Positions 45,413 through 57,200 of a stretch of 63,009 bases of DNA are shown here, in pieces. Position numbers and translations under genes: made by a program. The first letter of the stretch is position 1. Each line of letters starts with the position of its first letter. Source of the DNA: Fibrobacterota bacterium (GTDB lineage: Bacteria > Fibrobacterota > Chitinivibrionia > Chitinivibrionales > Chitinispirillaceae); assembly GCA_023412475.1 (NCBI GenBank), contig JAEYNR010000086.1:1-63009 (forward strand), given 5' to 3'. The notes under the pieces are model-generated. The model saw only the letters and a list, made by a program, of their open reading frames with translations. It was not told the DNA's origin and did no database searches.

Positions 45413-48400
45413 TGGGACAAACTCCTACGCGGCAGTTAACAAATCCAGCAAGACGACCAAGCTCTTAGTAATTTTCTAAGCTGCCTGCGCGGCAGTTAAC
45501 GTAAAGTTTGAATGTCAATTCAGCATCTTTCATTTCTAAGCTGCCTGCGCGGCAGTTAACCCGGTAAAACACATTAGACGGTATATCATCGGTTTCTAAG
45601 CTGCCTGCGCGGCAGTTAACCACAACCAATCTTAATTAACCACTCCCTTACCTTTCTAAGCTGCCTGCGCGGCAGTTAACTTAAGGCGCTTACCGGCTTT
45701 AGTGTGACGACCTTTCTAAGCTGCCTGCGCGGCAGTTAACGGTATCGACGAGCGAGCATGGAAGTTTTTTTCTAAGCTGCCTGCGCGGCAGTTAACAACC
45801 CTGCTGATTACGGATTGCGTGAAAGGCATTTCTAAGCTGCCTGCGCGGCAGTTAACTCGCTTTTAGCGCCGCGGCAGATTTGACTGCCTTTCTAAGCTGC
45901 CTGCGCGGCAGTTAACTTCAGCTAAGATTCTTTCCCCAATCTTCACGCTTTCTAAGCTGCCTGCGCGGCAGTTAACCGAAGTACAGTGCTGCACTTGACC
46001 AGCCTTTATTTCTAAGCTGCCTGCGCGGCAGTTAACCCAATTTATCAAAAGTACCAAAAAATTATACTTTTCTAAGCTGCCTGCGCGGCAGTTAACATGA
46101 CAATTCAGAACATACACTGGAACAAAAATTTCTAAGCTGCCTGCGCGGCAGTTAACATACCTGACCAATACCAATCAGAACCTTGATTTTTCTAAGCTGC
46201 CTGCGCGGCAGTTAACGAGAGTAGTTCGAGTAAGGCGGGTGTTAGATTTTTCTAAGCTGCCTGCGCGGCAGTTAACACTTGACTTGCCAGCCGTCGGACA
46301 GCCCCTATTTTCTAAGCTGCCTGCGCGGCAGTTAACTCTTCTATCGAAGGCCGTGGGCTTGCATATCTTTTCTAAGCTGCCTGCGCGGCAGTTAACTAAC
46401 TGGCAGGCTCCTAAACCCTGCATTTCAATTTCTAAGCTGCCTGCGCGGCAGTTAACATGGAGCAACCTGAATTCATATCACTGCTGCCTTTCTAAGCTGC
46501 CTGCGCGGCAGTTAACGCAAAAAACACACGAAGTGGTCAGCAAACAGATTTCTAAGCTGCCTGCGCGGCAGTTAACAAGACGGCCCCGACCTGACTGTAA
46601 CTCAGGAATTTCTAAGCTGCCTGCGCGGCAGTTAACAAGAATTTGGAGGCTTCCGCCTTCAGAGGACATTTCTAAGCTGCCTGCGCGGCAGTTAACGGGT
46701 TATTATGAATCAATTTCTATCAGAAGCATTTCTAAGCTGCCTGCGCGGCAGTTAACTCAATCGGGATTTCACGGGCTCTCTGTGCCTTGTTTCTAAGCTG
46801 CCTGCGCGGCAGTTAACCATAGCCCTGACACCTTCATTTTCATTAGGCATTTCTAAGCTGCCTGCGCGGCAGTTAACAAACTGCTCTTGATGCAGCAGCG
46901 TCCTATACTTTTCTAAGCTGCCTGCGCGGCAGTTAACTTAACAATGTAGTAGGTGGTCTCTGATAATCCTTTCTAAGCTGCCTGCGCGGCAGTTAACGTG
47001 AATTGGGAAAAAAACCAGTGCTTTCCGGTTTTCTAAGCTGCCTGCGCGGCAGTTAACCTACTCCACCAGCTCCGGTAGTCTGGCTTACTTTTCTAAGCTG
47101 CCTGCGCGGCAGTTAACATTTCAATTCAAAATTTACTGGCACATCTGACTTTCTAAGCTGCCTGCGCGGCAGTTAACGGAAAAAGTTTTGCGGTGAGCAA
47201 GAAAACCCTTTTCTAAGCTGCCTGCGCGGCAGTTAACTAGTCGTTGCGCTTTGCAATGTTGTCCTTTATTTTCTAAGCTGCCTGCGCGGCAGTTAACGGT
47301 GAATACGATGAAGTGACCGGGATAATATCTTTCTAAGCTGCCTGCGCGGCAGTTAACGCTGGATATTTGATTCCGATATTTAATTGTGATTTCTAAGCTG
47401 CCTGCGCGGCAGTTAACTATCACCGCTTTCAGGTATTATATCAGCTACGTTTCTAAGCTGCCTGCGCGGCAGTTAACATTGCGCAAAATATGCAACAAAA
47501 AAACTTTACTTTCTAAGCTGCCTGCGCGGCAGTTAACGTCACTGAGAAGAGGACCGAACAAAATCATGTTTTCTAAGCTGCCTGCGCGGCAGTTAACTAA
47601 ATTCTATTGTAGGCCAGTATCAAAAAACTTTTCTAAGCTGCCTGCGCGGCAGTTAACTTAAAAATGGGTATCAAATATCCTGCATTCCCTTTCTAAGCTG
47701 CCTGCGCGGCAGTTAACGTTATGCTATGATTGACAATACAACCGGCGAATTTCTAAGCTGCCTGCGCGGCAGTTAACACCAGATGGGTTGGTGGGGGGCG
47801 AGCGTTGCTTTTCTAAGCTGCCTGCGCGGCAGTTAACTTACTCCGGTAGTGGTGGAAGGGGCATCCAATTTTCTAAGCTGCCTGCGCGGCAGTTAACAAA
47901 TACAGGGGTTTAACTCTGCTATTTATAATTTTCTAAGCTGCCTGCGCGGCAGTTAACGTTAAGTGCAAGTCTAATGAGCTATTTACTCATTTCTAAGCTG
48001 CCTGCGCGGCAGTTAACTCAGGGGTGTATCACTATTCCACCTGATCTATTTTCTAAGCTGCCTGCGCGGCAGTTAACATACAAAAGTCATGGGCAGTACG
48101 AATACTATCTTTCTAAGCTGCCTGCGCGGCAGTTAACGCGTTGATATGATGGTAAAAAAATTTGTTGAATTTCTAAGCTGCCTGCGCGGCAGTTAACTTA
48201 GGGCGATGGTGAACGAGCCACAGCCATCATTTCTAAGCTGCCTGCGCGGCAGTTAACCTGTAAGCAATGAGAAAGCTTTTCCTTCAAATTTTCTAAGCTG
48301 CCTGCGCGGCAGTTAACTTTGTGGTGGGTCAAGCTATGAAGCGAGTAATTTTCTAAGCTGCCTGCGCGGCAGTTAACAGTTTCTATGTTGCTCCAGCTTC

Positions 48401-49757
48401 TCAGAATAGTTTCTAAGCTGCCTGCGCGGCAGTTAACCATATTCATCCGATGATCGATATCGATCCATCTTTCTAAGCTGCCTGCGCGGCAGTTAACGGT
48501 CTTTTTGATCTCTTTAGAAGACGGTAGTTTTTCTAAGCTGCCTGCGCGGCAGTTAACGCTCAAAGAGCTTTCATGCAGTCACTGAAATCTTTCTAAGCTG
48601 CCTGCGCGGCAGTTAACTGAATAAAGACGTTTTTTGGGGCCTTGATTTGTTTCTAAGCTGCCTGCGCGGCAGTTAACGCAAAGCTTGACGACGGTGAGAT
48701 CAAATATCTTTTCTAAGCTGCCTGCGCGGCAGTTAACTATGGTCTACCATTTCAATTGAACCTGATTACTTTCTAAGCTGCCTGCGCGGCAGTTAACCCA
48801 AGCCTGCCCATTATCGGCTCTATCATCAATTTCTAAGCTGCCTGCGCGGCAGTTAACAGTGAGTTCTGCCAGCGTTTCACCATCATCAATTTCTAAGCTG
48901 CCTGCGCGGCAGTTAACCCTTATCCAAAGGATCATTTTGAGCGAAAAAATTTCTAAGCTGCCTGCGCGGCAGTTAACTCTCAACCTCGATTTCAACCATC
49001 TCCTCTGTTTTTCTAAGCTGCCTGCGCGGCAGTTAACATCCCGTGCCATATAGTTGGGTCCTCTCAAAATTTCTAAGCTGCCTGCGCGGCAGTTAACTAA
49101 CTGCCAAATCATTGTCATTGGAGCTATACTTTCTAAGCTGCCTGCGCGGCAGTTAACTTACGTCGTCAGCACCGGTTATGATCTTGACATTTCTAAGCTG
49201 CCTGCGCGGCAGTTAACGTTGGAACCAAGCCGAACTTGCTGCTTATTTGTTTCTAAGCTGCCTGCGCGGCAGTTAACGAAATCCTAATGCTTTACCGTTA
49301 CCAACTACGTTTCTAAGCTGCCTGCGCGGCAGTTAACAATACGCGACAATGTCGAACAGGCCAGGTCTTTTTCTAAGCTGCCTGCGCGGCAGTTAACAAT
49401 CAAATTGTAGCATGCTGGGATGCAGCAAATTTCTAAGCTGCCTGCGCGGCAGTTAACTTCCACCATGACTATGTACAGGCATTTCTCAGTTTCTAAGCTG
49501 CCTGCGCGGCAGTTAACATATTATCACATGCAGAACAGTATCACAACACTTTCTAAGCTGCCTGCGCGGCAGTTAACTGTGCACATTGTTTGAAAAGGCT
49601 GGCCCGGTTTTTCTAAGCTGCCTGCGCGGCAGTTAACTAACAGATAAATCTTTATCGTTTTCGCCGTATTTTCTAAGCTGCCTGCGCGGCAGTTAACATT
49701 GAGAGAATGGCAGCGGAGAATGATTTCCATTTCTAAGCTGCCTGCGCGGCAGTTAAC
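45413..49757 (-). CRISPR. Type I-F CRISPR array, 73 repeats and 72 spacers
   Basis: A 28-nt repeat recurs with a nearly exact 60-nt period (32-nt spacers). In transcript orientation (minus strand) the repeat begins GTTAACTGCC, forms the stem CTGCC-GCGCA-GGCAG and ends with the 8-nt CTTAGAAA handle. It differs from the known P. aeruginosa I-F repeat at only about four positions. I count 73 repeats. All except the first on the plus strand look identical; the one at 45413-45440 keeps only the GCGGCAGTTAAC end and is the degenerate trailer repeat. Two spacers deviate in length: 28 nt at 45741-45768 and 33 nt at 46757-46789. Open reading frames across the array encoding repeated 'SKLPARQLT' or 'VNCRAGSLE' are artefacts of the 60-nt period. 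Confidence 0.98.
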
Positions 49758-49887
49758 CCAGCTTGAATTAGTCCTACACGTTACATATTAACGGCTTAGC
49801 CGAAAAGTATCAAAAAAACCAATGTTTTTCTTTGCCTCTCTAACTCATTGATATTTATGCAATTTTAAAAGGCAGAAAAAAAAAGGG
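49758..49887 (-). promoter_or_regulatory. CRISPR leader
   Basis: About 130 AT-rich bases between the cas6f stop and the first repeat. This is the correct side for a minus-strand array whose degenerate repeat is at the opposite end. It contains a perfect palindrome CGGCTTAGCCG (49792-49802) 34 nt from the first repeat, and an A/T tract. It should contain the array promoter and integration signals (IHF-type bending sites are usual), but I cannot assign individual boxes. Confidence 0.7.
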
Positions 49888-50472
49888 TCAAAATTCCGGT
49901 ACGGTTGATACCTGGCTCAAACCATAAGTACTGTAACCTTCATACGCAGGATTATCGCAAATCTCTTTGATAATAAACAAGCGGAATCTTCTTTTGCTAC
50001 TAAGGCTTTCCATGTTAATAAAAGGTGTTTTTACCTGCTTATCCTCAAAACCCTTCAGTTCCGAAATGGCCTTTTCGATACTTATACCATGTCGCTTCGC
50101 TCTCCGTCTGGCCAAACGTTCAACATTGGTCTTTGTCTGTTGACGCTTAAAACGGCAGAAAGACCTGATGTTTTCAGGTACATCGCGAATTCCGGTCAAA
50201 TGTACATAATCTGCTAACCTCTTGAGTCTGGTATCAACATCGAAAACGGTAAAAACTTCTTTAGAAGTTGTGAACATGCGAAGTTTCCTTCCTAATGGAC
50301 CATCTTCTGAAAGATATTCCGGAAAACTAATGCCAATAGGCACATTTCCATTAGAATCCTTCATTTCTACCAAGCCTATATGTATCTGCTGAAATACTTT
50401 TCCCCAAAGGAAGCCGAGTGAAATTTCTGGCTGTGGCCTAAAGATAATTTCTCTATACAATTTCATAAGCAT
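49888..50472 (-). CDS. cas6f: Cas6f (Csy4) pre-crRNA endoribonuclease
   Basis: A 194-residue protein (typical about 187) that cuts the array transcript at the base of each repeat hairpin and stays bound to the crRNA. By eye, VFQQIHIGLVEM places H31 on the catalytic His29 of the P. aeruginosa enzyme, and PFINMESLSSKRRFRLFI places S156 and F163 on its Ser148 and Phe155. The arginine-rich helix RLARRRAKRHG and the C-terminal STYGLS…VPEF also match. The frame continues upstream into cas7f, but the ATG at 50472 has AAGGGGGA before it and gives family length. It is the last gene of the operon, 13 nt after cas7f and next to the leader. Confidence 0.95.
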   Translation of the reverse strand: MLMKLYREIIFRPQPEISLGFLWGKVFQQIHIGLVEMKDSNGNVPIGISFPEYLSEDGPLGRKLRMFTTSKEVFTVFDVDTRLKRLADYVHLTGIRDVPENIRSFCRFKRQQTKTNVERLARRRAKRHGISIEKAISELKGFEDKQVKTPFINMESLSSKRRFRLFIIKEICDNPAYEGYSTYGLSQVSTVPEF

Positions 50473-50485
50473 ACTGCTTCCCCCT

Positions 50486-51481
50486 TTATTGGTCGCTTTT
50501 ACCGCCAAAAACACCGCCACGAATAAGGTTCGCAACAATAAAATTTTTGTCATTGGCGGACACAGTATTTTCATTTACCCAATCGAGCATTAGGGAATAT
50601 AAGTCACCTTCTTTTTGTGTTTTTCTATAAGCCTGTCCCATCTGTGTAACAGACCCATATGGTTCAACAGCAATTGGAAATTCCGCATTGTTATACCAAT
50701 TATCAATGGATCTTATGGCATTACCAATTTTAACGTTATGAATCGCGCCACAATCTTTACCATCTACAACCAATTTGAACAACACCTTCTTTTTCTCATT
50801 CATATTCATTTCTTGAGATGGAAAAACGTGCTGCCCATTACCTAATTTGACATAAGCATCAACTTTAATAAAAGAAAATGTGTTGCCCTCACCGCTCAGG
50901 CCTTTATAAATAATCTCTTTTAATTTTTTCAAGTCTGCATTATCCTTTTCTTCTTCAAAGTCATTCAACGAAAAATCATACCCATTAAAAGTAATGCTAT
51001 CATTTTGATCATTTTGTACTTTAATTAAAATTTTGTCTGCACAAACCCGATTACGCCAGAGAAAGCGACCATTGGCAATGTTGTATGCGTAGCGAAATGC
51101 CAAATCTTCCAAACCATTTTTACCATCTTTGAATTCCTTAATTTTTTTAACAATAGCTTTTTCAAAATCAGGATTATCGCACGCAAATGGTTTGCCGATA
51201 TTGCCGATAATTCTAAGGCTAAAGCTCACCTTAAGAGTATCTTTATCATGTGGCAAGGAGGCATCATCTCCTTCAACAACGTTAGCTTCCGCAAGCTCTT
51301 TTGTTTTATTTCTATGTCCATATGAACTTTTTGTTCCTCGGTTTTTTCTGGGATTTACCGCAATAGGAGACCAGTCTGTATTTTCGCCAGGGTCTTTCCC
51401 CCAATTGCCTGCAAACATCAGGGCGTCAGAAGCTTCCAGTTTTCGTTCATAAGAAAGTACTTCAGGTAATTTAATAGCCAT
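50486..51481 (-). CDS. cas7f: Cas7f (Csy3) crRNA backbone protein
   Basis: A 331-residue backbone subunit of the type I-F Cascade (Csy) complex; six copies coat the spacer. The N-terminus MAIKLPEVLSYERKLEASDA… MFAGNW is the family signature, and KSSYGHRNK follows near residue 53. AGGAGG stands six bases upstream of the ATG. It lies 34 nt after cas5f. Length and motifs are normal for the family. A purine-rich stretch just before the stop contains the cas6f ribosome-binding region. Confidence 0.95.
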   Translation of the reverse strand: MAIKLPEVLSYERKLEASDALMFAGNWGKDPGENTDWSPIAVNPRKNRGTKSSYGHRNKTKELAEANVVEGDDASLPHDKDTLKVSFSLRIIGNIGKPFACDNPDFEKAIVKKIKEFKDGKNGLEDLAFRYAYNIANGRFLWRNRVCADKILIKVQNDQNDSITFNGYDFSLNDFEEEKDNADLKKLKEIIYKGLSGEGNTFSFIKVDAYVKLGNGQHVFPSQEMNMNEKKKVLFKLVVDGKDCGAIHNVKIGNAIRSIDNWYNNAEFPIAVEPYGSVTQMGQAYRKTQKEGDLYSLMLDWVNENTVSANDKNFIVANLIRGGVFGGKSDQ

Positions 51482-51515
51482 TTGTTCCTCCTAAATTTGT
51501 TTTAATATTATTGGT

Positions 51516-52703
51516 TTAACTGTAAAAATTTTCAGTGTTATATTCTATGCTGTCAGAATCCTCGTCCCGTTCAGATTTCAGGCTAATACCCTGTCTGCAC
51601 AAGTACCAGTTTTCTTCATAGTGGTAATACCATAAACTTTTCTTTAACTGTTCAGGGGTTTTTAGATGATGGGCACTCTGCCATTCACCTATGGAATGTG
51701 CCGCCTCCACAAAACAGACATCTGTTTCATTATCACGGGTATTATTAACCTCCTCATTTTTATAAACTCTTGAAATTGCTTTATATCCTGTCATTATGGG
51801 GACTAAATAACCCATCTGAGGTTTATTGATATATTGCCAGTCGGCATCTGTGTTGTCGTCAGGTTCGCAATAATTCTTCCACTGATTCATTAACTTTTTA
51901 TTCTCAGCATTATTCTCAAGTTGATCAAAAAATGCCAGTATCTCTTTCGGTATTTCATTTTCATGGTAAGGTTTCTGGAGATGATTATGCCATATGTCTG
52001 ATAATTGAATGAATTGTGTGTTTTCCGGTTCCTTTTCAATGAGTTGGTGAAGATATTTTGAAATTAAATCTGATTTAGGCCGTGCTTTTTGTTTTAATGC
52101 TGAAAAGTCCAACCAGGCATCAAGTAATTCGTCATCAGGATTTTCTTTGGCCAACTTCTGATAATGCTCTTGAAGATATTCAGAACGATCCAATAAAACA
52201 AAACCTGGCAATAACCTTCTTGTTATCAATCTGACATCACGGTTGTCTTCCGGACTATAAAAACTGATATTTGCAATTTCAAGAATGGTCCCTCCAGCTA
52301 AACGTTGTAAGTGACAAGAATTTATTAACCATAATTTAAAGCTTTCTGCAAGATTACCAATATTACCTTTATATCCAATCAATAAAGAAACCGTCATATT
52401 CATTTTACCTTCTTCAATAACTGGAGGTGTAGCATGCTTTTTATGTGATGGCAAATATGGTGGGTTACGGCTTTGGGTAAACATTTGTTCATAAGAACCA
52501 TACGTATGAACCTTGTGCTCATGTGCAATGACCGCACATCCAGATAAGGTTATATTCTGATAATTCGGTACAGAAACAAGCTTACGAGACAAGTTATGAA
52601 CAAATCCTAAGAAGTGGGTAATAGCCGGAAATCCCCAGGTAAATCCAGCAATAGCATTGGCATTCTGTACTTTAATGTGCTCAATAAGAATAAATTGACT
52701 CAT
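51516..52703 (-). CDS. cas5f: Cas5f (Csy2) Cascade subunit
   Basis: A 395-residue subunit (P. aeruginosa Csy2 is about 330) that with Cas8f caps the 5' handle of the crRNA. The N-terminus FILIEHIKVQNANAIAGFTW followed by GFPAITHFLGFVHNLSRK is characteristic of Csy2. The C-terminal FVEAAHSIGEWQS also fits. The ATG at 52703 overlaps the cas8f stop in an ATGA quartet, preceded by GGAAGGAA; the longer frame to 52739 is not needed. Extra length is in the middle (about 190-290), a charged helical insertion. Confidence 0.92.
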   Translation of the reverse strand: MSQFILIEHIKVQNANAIAGFTWGFPAITHFLGFVHNLSRKLVSVPNYQNITLSGCAVIAHEHKVHTYGSYEQMFTQSRNPPYLPSHKKHATPPVIEEGKMNMTVSLLIGYKGNIGNLAESFKLWLINSCHLQRLAGGTILEIANISFYSPEDNRDVRLITRRLLPGFVLLDRSEYLQEHYQKLAKENPDDELLDAWLDFSALKQKARPKSDLISKYLHQLIEKEPENTQFIQLSDIWHNHLQKPYHENEIPKEILAFFDQLENNAENKKLMNQWKNYCEPDDNTDADWQYINKPQMGYLVPIMTGYKAISRVYKNEEVNNTRDNETDVCFVEAAHSIGEWQSAHHLKTPEQLKKSLWYYHYEENWYLCRQGISLKSERDEDSDSIEYNTENFYS

Positions 52704-54229
52704 GCCTGTTCCTTCCTTTTTTGCTCTTTGATATCCCATTCAATGGCTTGTGAATGTTCCATTAACTCTTTTTCCATCAACTTCATCCACATCCGAGTAT
52801 GCTCTGGTTGTGGAGTAAACAGTTTCTTTTTTCCTTTTAAAATTCCGTTAAGCCAGTTAGCAAAGTCTTTACAAATAACGTTTTGCCAATTTATCTCCTG
52901 GCGTGCTTTTTGAAACTGTTCATCCTGACGATATGGATCTAAGAAAAATTTATATGCCGGTTTAAGTTTGACATCTTCACCTCGTGTCCATCCAGCAGGT
53001 AAATTGTGAATTGATATAGCATAGACCATAATCTCATCAATGATCTGAATTACCCAGCTATCGATCCACTTTTTCTTTTGCGGGTCCTTAATGCTTAAGT
53101 CAATTCTTTGGAACCTGAGCAAAAACGCCCTTAAATAATCTACAGTCTCTTTGACTCTGGATGAATATATGTTTGCTTGAAAAAATGATCTGCTATTTGT
53201 AGGGGGATTTATTTGATTTTCCCATGTTGGTGGTTGCGTTGAAAACAAATATAATCTGCCACCTCTTTTGCCATTTAACTGAGATGCATTGCTATGATTA
53301 GATGCAGTTACTTTAATGCTGGCTTTCCGAGGGTATGAAATTATGGGAAACTCGGAATATTTGTTTTTGTTCCGTTGTTCTTTTCTTTTTTTTTCTATAT
53401 CCTTACTTACTGTTAGAAAAATTGCATGCGCTAAAGACGATGACGGTATATTACAAAGTAAATGATAAGCCTGTACAGACAGAATATTAGCCAGGGAAAT
53501 TGGATAGTAAATTTGTTTGGCTAAAAAATGGCTACTTAACTTATCAAATGAAAGCGCCTTTTTAAACCCGTTGTTCCATAACGCTAAATCATTCGACAAT
53601 TTCGTAAATTGATTAAGTACAGTATTTGATTCATCTTTAAAAACGCTTTCTAACTTCTTGCCTTCTAACTCTAACTCAAAAAACTGGAAAATTGGTGCAA
53701 ACTGATTTCCTGCAACAGCTCCATCGACAATAATCTCTTTTAAACTCGAAGTGGTTAAAATGTCACATTTTTCCGAATCAATCTGGTCATATATCGATGA
53801 ACTATCAATTTTTGAATGAGTAAGTTTGATAACATGCGTGGCAAAACTAACACTTGAAGCATCCTGAGATGCCTTGCTAATCCAGTTATGGGGGTCATAT
53901 TTTTGTGCTAACTCGATGCATTTTTGACAGTATGCATCTTCTGATACTAGCAAGTCACACTTACCCACTTTGTCATTAAGAGCTAATATCTGCTTATATT
54001 TAAAACGCAGAAATTCCAACTGTGATTGTGTTACATCTTTTTTATTTTTTTTAGGATCGAAGAAACTTTCTATTTCATTATCGTCAAAATAGTCATTTTT
54101 TCTAAAAAGCTCAGAAACCTCCTTTATTTTTATTTTTAGATACTCCACTTCTTCTTTTTCGATTTTACTTTGAAAAAAAGAGACAATCACATCTTCCCAA
54201 GTTTGACATTCATTCCTTTGTTCACTCAT
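52700..54229 (-). CDS. cas8f: Cas8f (Csy1) large Cascade subunit
   Basis: A 509-residue large subunit (usual about 430), responsible for recognising the CC-type PAM and starting DNA unwinding. Identification rests on position and family segments: the C-terminal part SIHNLPAGWTRGEDVKLKPA and FLDPYRQDEQFQKARQEINW are typical of Csy1. ISYPRKASIKVTASNHSNAS and NGKRGGRLYLFSTQPPTWEN (about 295-345) also match the family. The N-terminal about 120 residues, including a highly charged KDV/FDPKKNKKD region, appear longer than usual. Start and stop both overlap their neighbours by 4 nt, showing translational coupling. Confidence 0.92.
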   Translation of the reverse strand: MSEQRNECQTWEDVIVSFFQSKIEKEEVEYLKIKIKEVSELFRKNDYFDDNEIESFFDPKKNKKDVTQSQLEFLRFKYKQILALNDKVGKCDLLVSEDAYCQKCIELAQKYDPHNWISKASQDASSVSFATHVIKLTHSKIDSSSIYDQIDSEKCDILTTSSLKEIIVDGAVAGNQFAPIFQFFELELEGKKLESVFKDESNTVLNQFTKLSNDLALWNNGFKKALSFDKLSSHFLAKQIYYPISLANILSVQAYHLLCNIPSSSLAHAIFLTVSKDIEKKRKEQRNKNKYSEFPIISYPRKASIKVTASNHSNASQLNGKRGGRLYLFSTQPPTWENQINPPTNSRSFFQANIYSSRVKETVDYLRAFLLRFQRIDLSIKDPQKKKWIDSWVIQIIDEIMVYAISIHNLPAGWTRGEDVKLKPAYKFFLDPYRQDEQFQKARQEINWQNVICKDFANWLNGILKGKKKLFTPQPEHTRMWMKLMEKELMEHSQAIEWDIKEQKRKEQA

Positions 54230-57200
54230 ATTCCTGCTCCTATTTCCCTAAACACACCAAGGTTTGGATGGTATTTATACTCCTGTTGAATATTTTCATA
54301 CTCAACCAGCCTTAGTTCACCAAACCGCGTGCTAACTTCAGACAAGTTTTCAATTTTTAACTCTTCAGCTAACTTCATATATATTTCTCCTGCATCAAGT
54401 TTAAACCAGAAATCATTTCCTTTTCCATAATCATCTAAAACAATACTTTCTATAGAAACACCTGCTAATTCACCAAGTATGTGTGGATATACATGCTCAT
54501 TTTTCCATCTCCATTTTGGCTTACTGTTTTTATCATCAATAACAAGGTAGTAAGCTTCATCTGGTTGTGATTTACGGAACTGCTGTTGACGTTGTACTTC
54601 GCCACACCACTGTGGGGTATGTTTCCACCATACATTGGCAGGTTTCCTACCTAAAAACAACTGGATTGTTAACGCCTTGTGCTCTAACTCTACCAAATTA
54701 CTCCAGCATTTGTTTTTGAGCTCTTCATTTCCGATACCGGTGATACTTGGTACGGCATTAATCGTTTCAAATTGTTCAACATCTAATATCTCCAGTAGAT
54801 CATGTGAACCGAGTCTCTTTAACTCAGAAATCTCAAAACCTGGTTTGACAAAACAACAATCTTTCCCAGCCAGCGCTTTATAATTTTTATTTAAAAGTAT
54901 GATGTTTGGTTTAGTGGGGACTTGGGGACGATGTCTTAGTACCCGACCTGCCAGTTGAATAATCGACCGCATAGAGCTTGGTTCGATAATAGCCCAGTCA
55001 TAATCATGATCTCTTCCAACTTCAGCAACTGGTGAGGCTATAACCACAAAGATATGGTTTTTTTCAGAACTATTTTTGATTTTCTCCATTATTTCTGGTT
55101 GTTGCCAAATATCTTCCGGGTCTTTTCTCTTCAATACTTTATCCAGTATATTTTCCAAATGTGAACGAATCGCCAATGGATACCTGCTGTGATAAACACA
55201 ATAATGAATTGCAGTATCGTCTTCTGGTACATCAAGCGATAAAAGCTCTCTGCTCACAGCCACCAGCGGATCAATATTTGCCATGCGGACAATCCCAATT
55301 GATATTTTATTGTTGTTATTGCATTGGTGATGGTCCTGGTGCAGGTTAACTATATTTTTCTGTATATTTTTAGCCATGCAACAAGTAATAGATTCTGGCT
55401 CTGTTTTATTTAACTTTACAATGAACCCTTTTCGCTTTGCTTCTACACTGGTAAGTTTTTTAACTCGTTTTTTTACAAAACTTTCGTGAGCACCCTTAAA
55501 TTGCTCAATATTGCTATAAACATCCGCTACGCTCTCAAATTCATCAAACCAGGCGCAGCATATTTCATCATTCCATTCTGGTACATTAGCTTTAGCGTAT
55601 TCTTTCCAACCGTTCTGATATGCCAGAAATAAAGCACAGGTCAAAGCCGGTGGCATAGTCGCCGTGGATAATAAAACTCTGCTGCCTAGCAGCCCGGCCC
55701 AATGAACCAGGCGACATAAAGCCGGCAAATCTTCCAATCCGAAATCATCAGGCTCATCCAGCACCAGATCAGAAGTAAAAAGCCGCAGCATTGGTGCGAT
55801 TTGTTTACCGCCCTTAGTTCCTTCAGTTGCTGGAATCAAATGATCAATTGTACAGACAAGTACAGGTGCATTAATGAGTTGTTCAAGGCCCTTTTCCTGA
55901 CCAGTCCATTCAGATAAACTATGTTTTGAGATACATCCTCTATAGTCGACTGTTAAATCAGGATCTATCAGAATTTCACCGGATTCACTCCCGGTTTCTT
56001 CAGAAGTTTGTTGGTTATTCTGTTCATTATTAAACAACGCCTTAACCGCTGCACTCCCTACAACAACAGCAAGTTCTTCTTCATTAAGTTCACATTTAGA
56101 TCTATATTCTCGTCCTGTTTGCAAGGTCAAAGTTCGTAATCCCAGTGCCACACTAAACCTTCTCCTGCCTGTTCCGCTTCCAAGAGTGTACATTATTTTG
56201 GCATTTGCCAAAGTTTTGCCCATTCCGGTTGAGGCCATATTTATACCGAAAAAACCCTTTTCAACAGTTGACTTTGCTAAACTTTCACTACATTTTATCG
56301 CCTCATCCTGCCAGCCAAATTTCTCTTTATATTTCTTTTCTACATTTTTTGACAATGCATCTTTTTTATCCAAACCTTCAAGGCTTGAGTTTAATTTCAC
56401 TAACGCTTTAACGACTTTTTCGCCATGATGTGACACACCTAGTAAATGCTCATCAAGCTGTTGATGCAAGCGGTGATTAAAGGTATTTGCCCAGACATTA
56501 TAATCAGGACTGCGCCACTCTGTTGATACTTTGCTTTGTGCTGAGTAGTAATGATCTGCGAGCATTAAACAAAGACGGGAAATATGAACTGTAAAAAGTT
56601 GACCATTTAGCCAATCGTTTATATCATGTCGTTTCAAATTCAACTTAACCTTGGCTTCCGAGGCCAGCAAACAAACTTTGGAACGCCACAGATTACTTTT
56701 ATGAGGAAGACCATGTTTATTAAATTTCCAGTTCTGCTTAACTCTGTTCAGGTGGTCAGGATCATTGCAATTATGTGAATTCCAGATAGCATTGAAGTTA
56801 TTATTAAACCAGTCAGATATATGTTCAAAATTTGGTGGTGAATGTTCACCATCTTTCCATTTGGGATAAACTGGTAATTTATGATGTGTTAAAATTAACC
56901 ATCCGACAAGTTGGGCAAAAGGACTCAAATTTTGAATTGGATGATTGTCCTGAACACCTCCATCCAATCCATCTTTGAAACAAAAAATATCCTGGTCTCG
57001 CTCAACCAAACAAAGAGCATTCAGCCATTCTTCATCAGACTTGTTTTTCACAAAGGCCTGAAACAATCTAAGTGATATCCACTCATGCCTAAAAGGTTCA
57101 AAACCTAATGAGTTTTCTTGAGGATCAATTTTTAGCTGGAATAACTCCATTGCTTTTCCAAAATCATGAAATAGCGCAGAAATAGCAACGGCATATAGAA

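Noticed and set aside
45863..49730. Long open frames on both strands across the array encoding repeated SKLPARQLT or VNCRAGSLE peptides, looking like repeat proteins
   Set aside because: The repeat-spacer period is 60 nt, a multiple of three, so one frame stays in register. The conserved nonapeptides are translations of the CRISPR repeat.
45413..49757. Self-targeting spacers matching genes within this window
   Set aside because: A rough visual check of several spacers found none, but a full comparison could not be done by eye. A BLASTN of the 72 spacers against the genome would decide.
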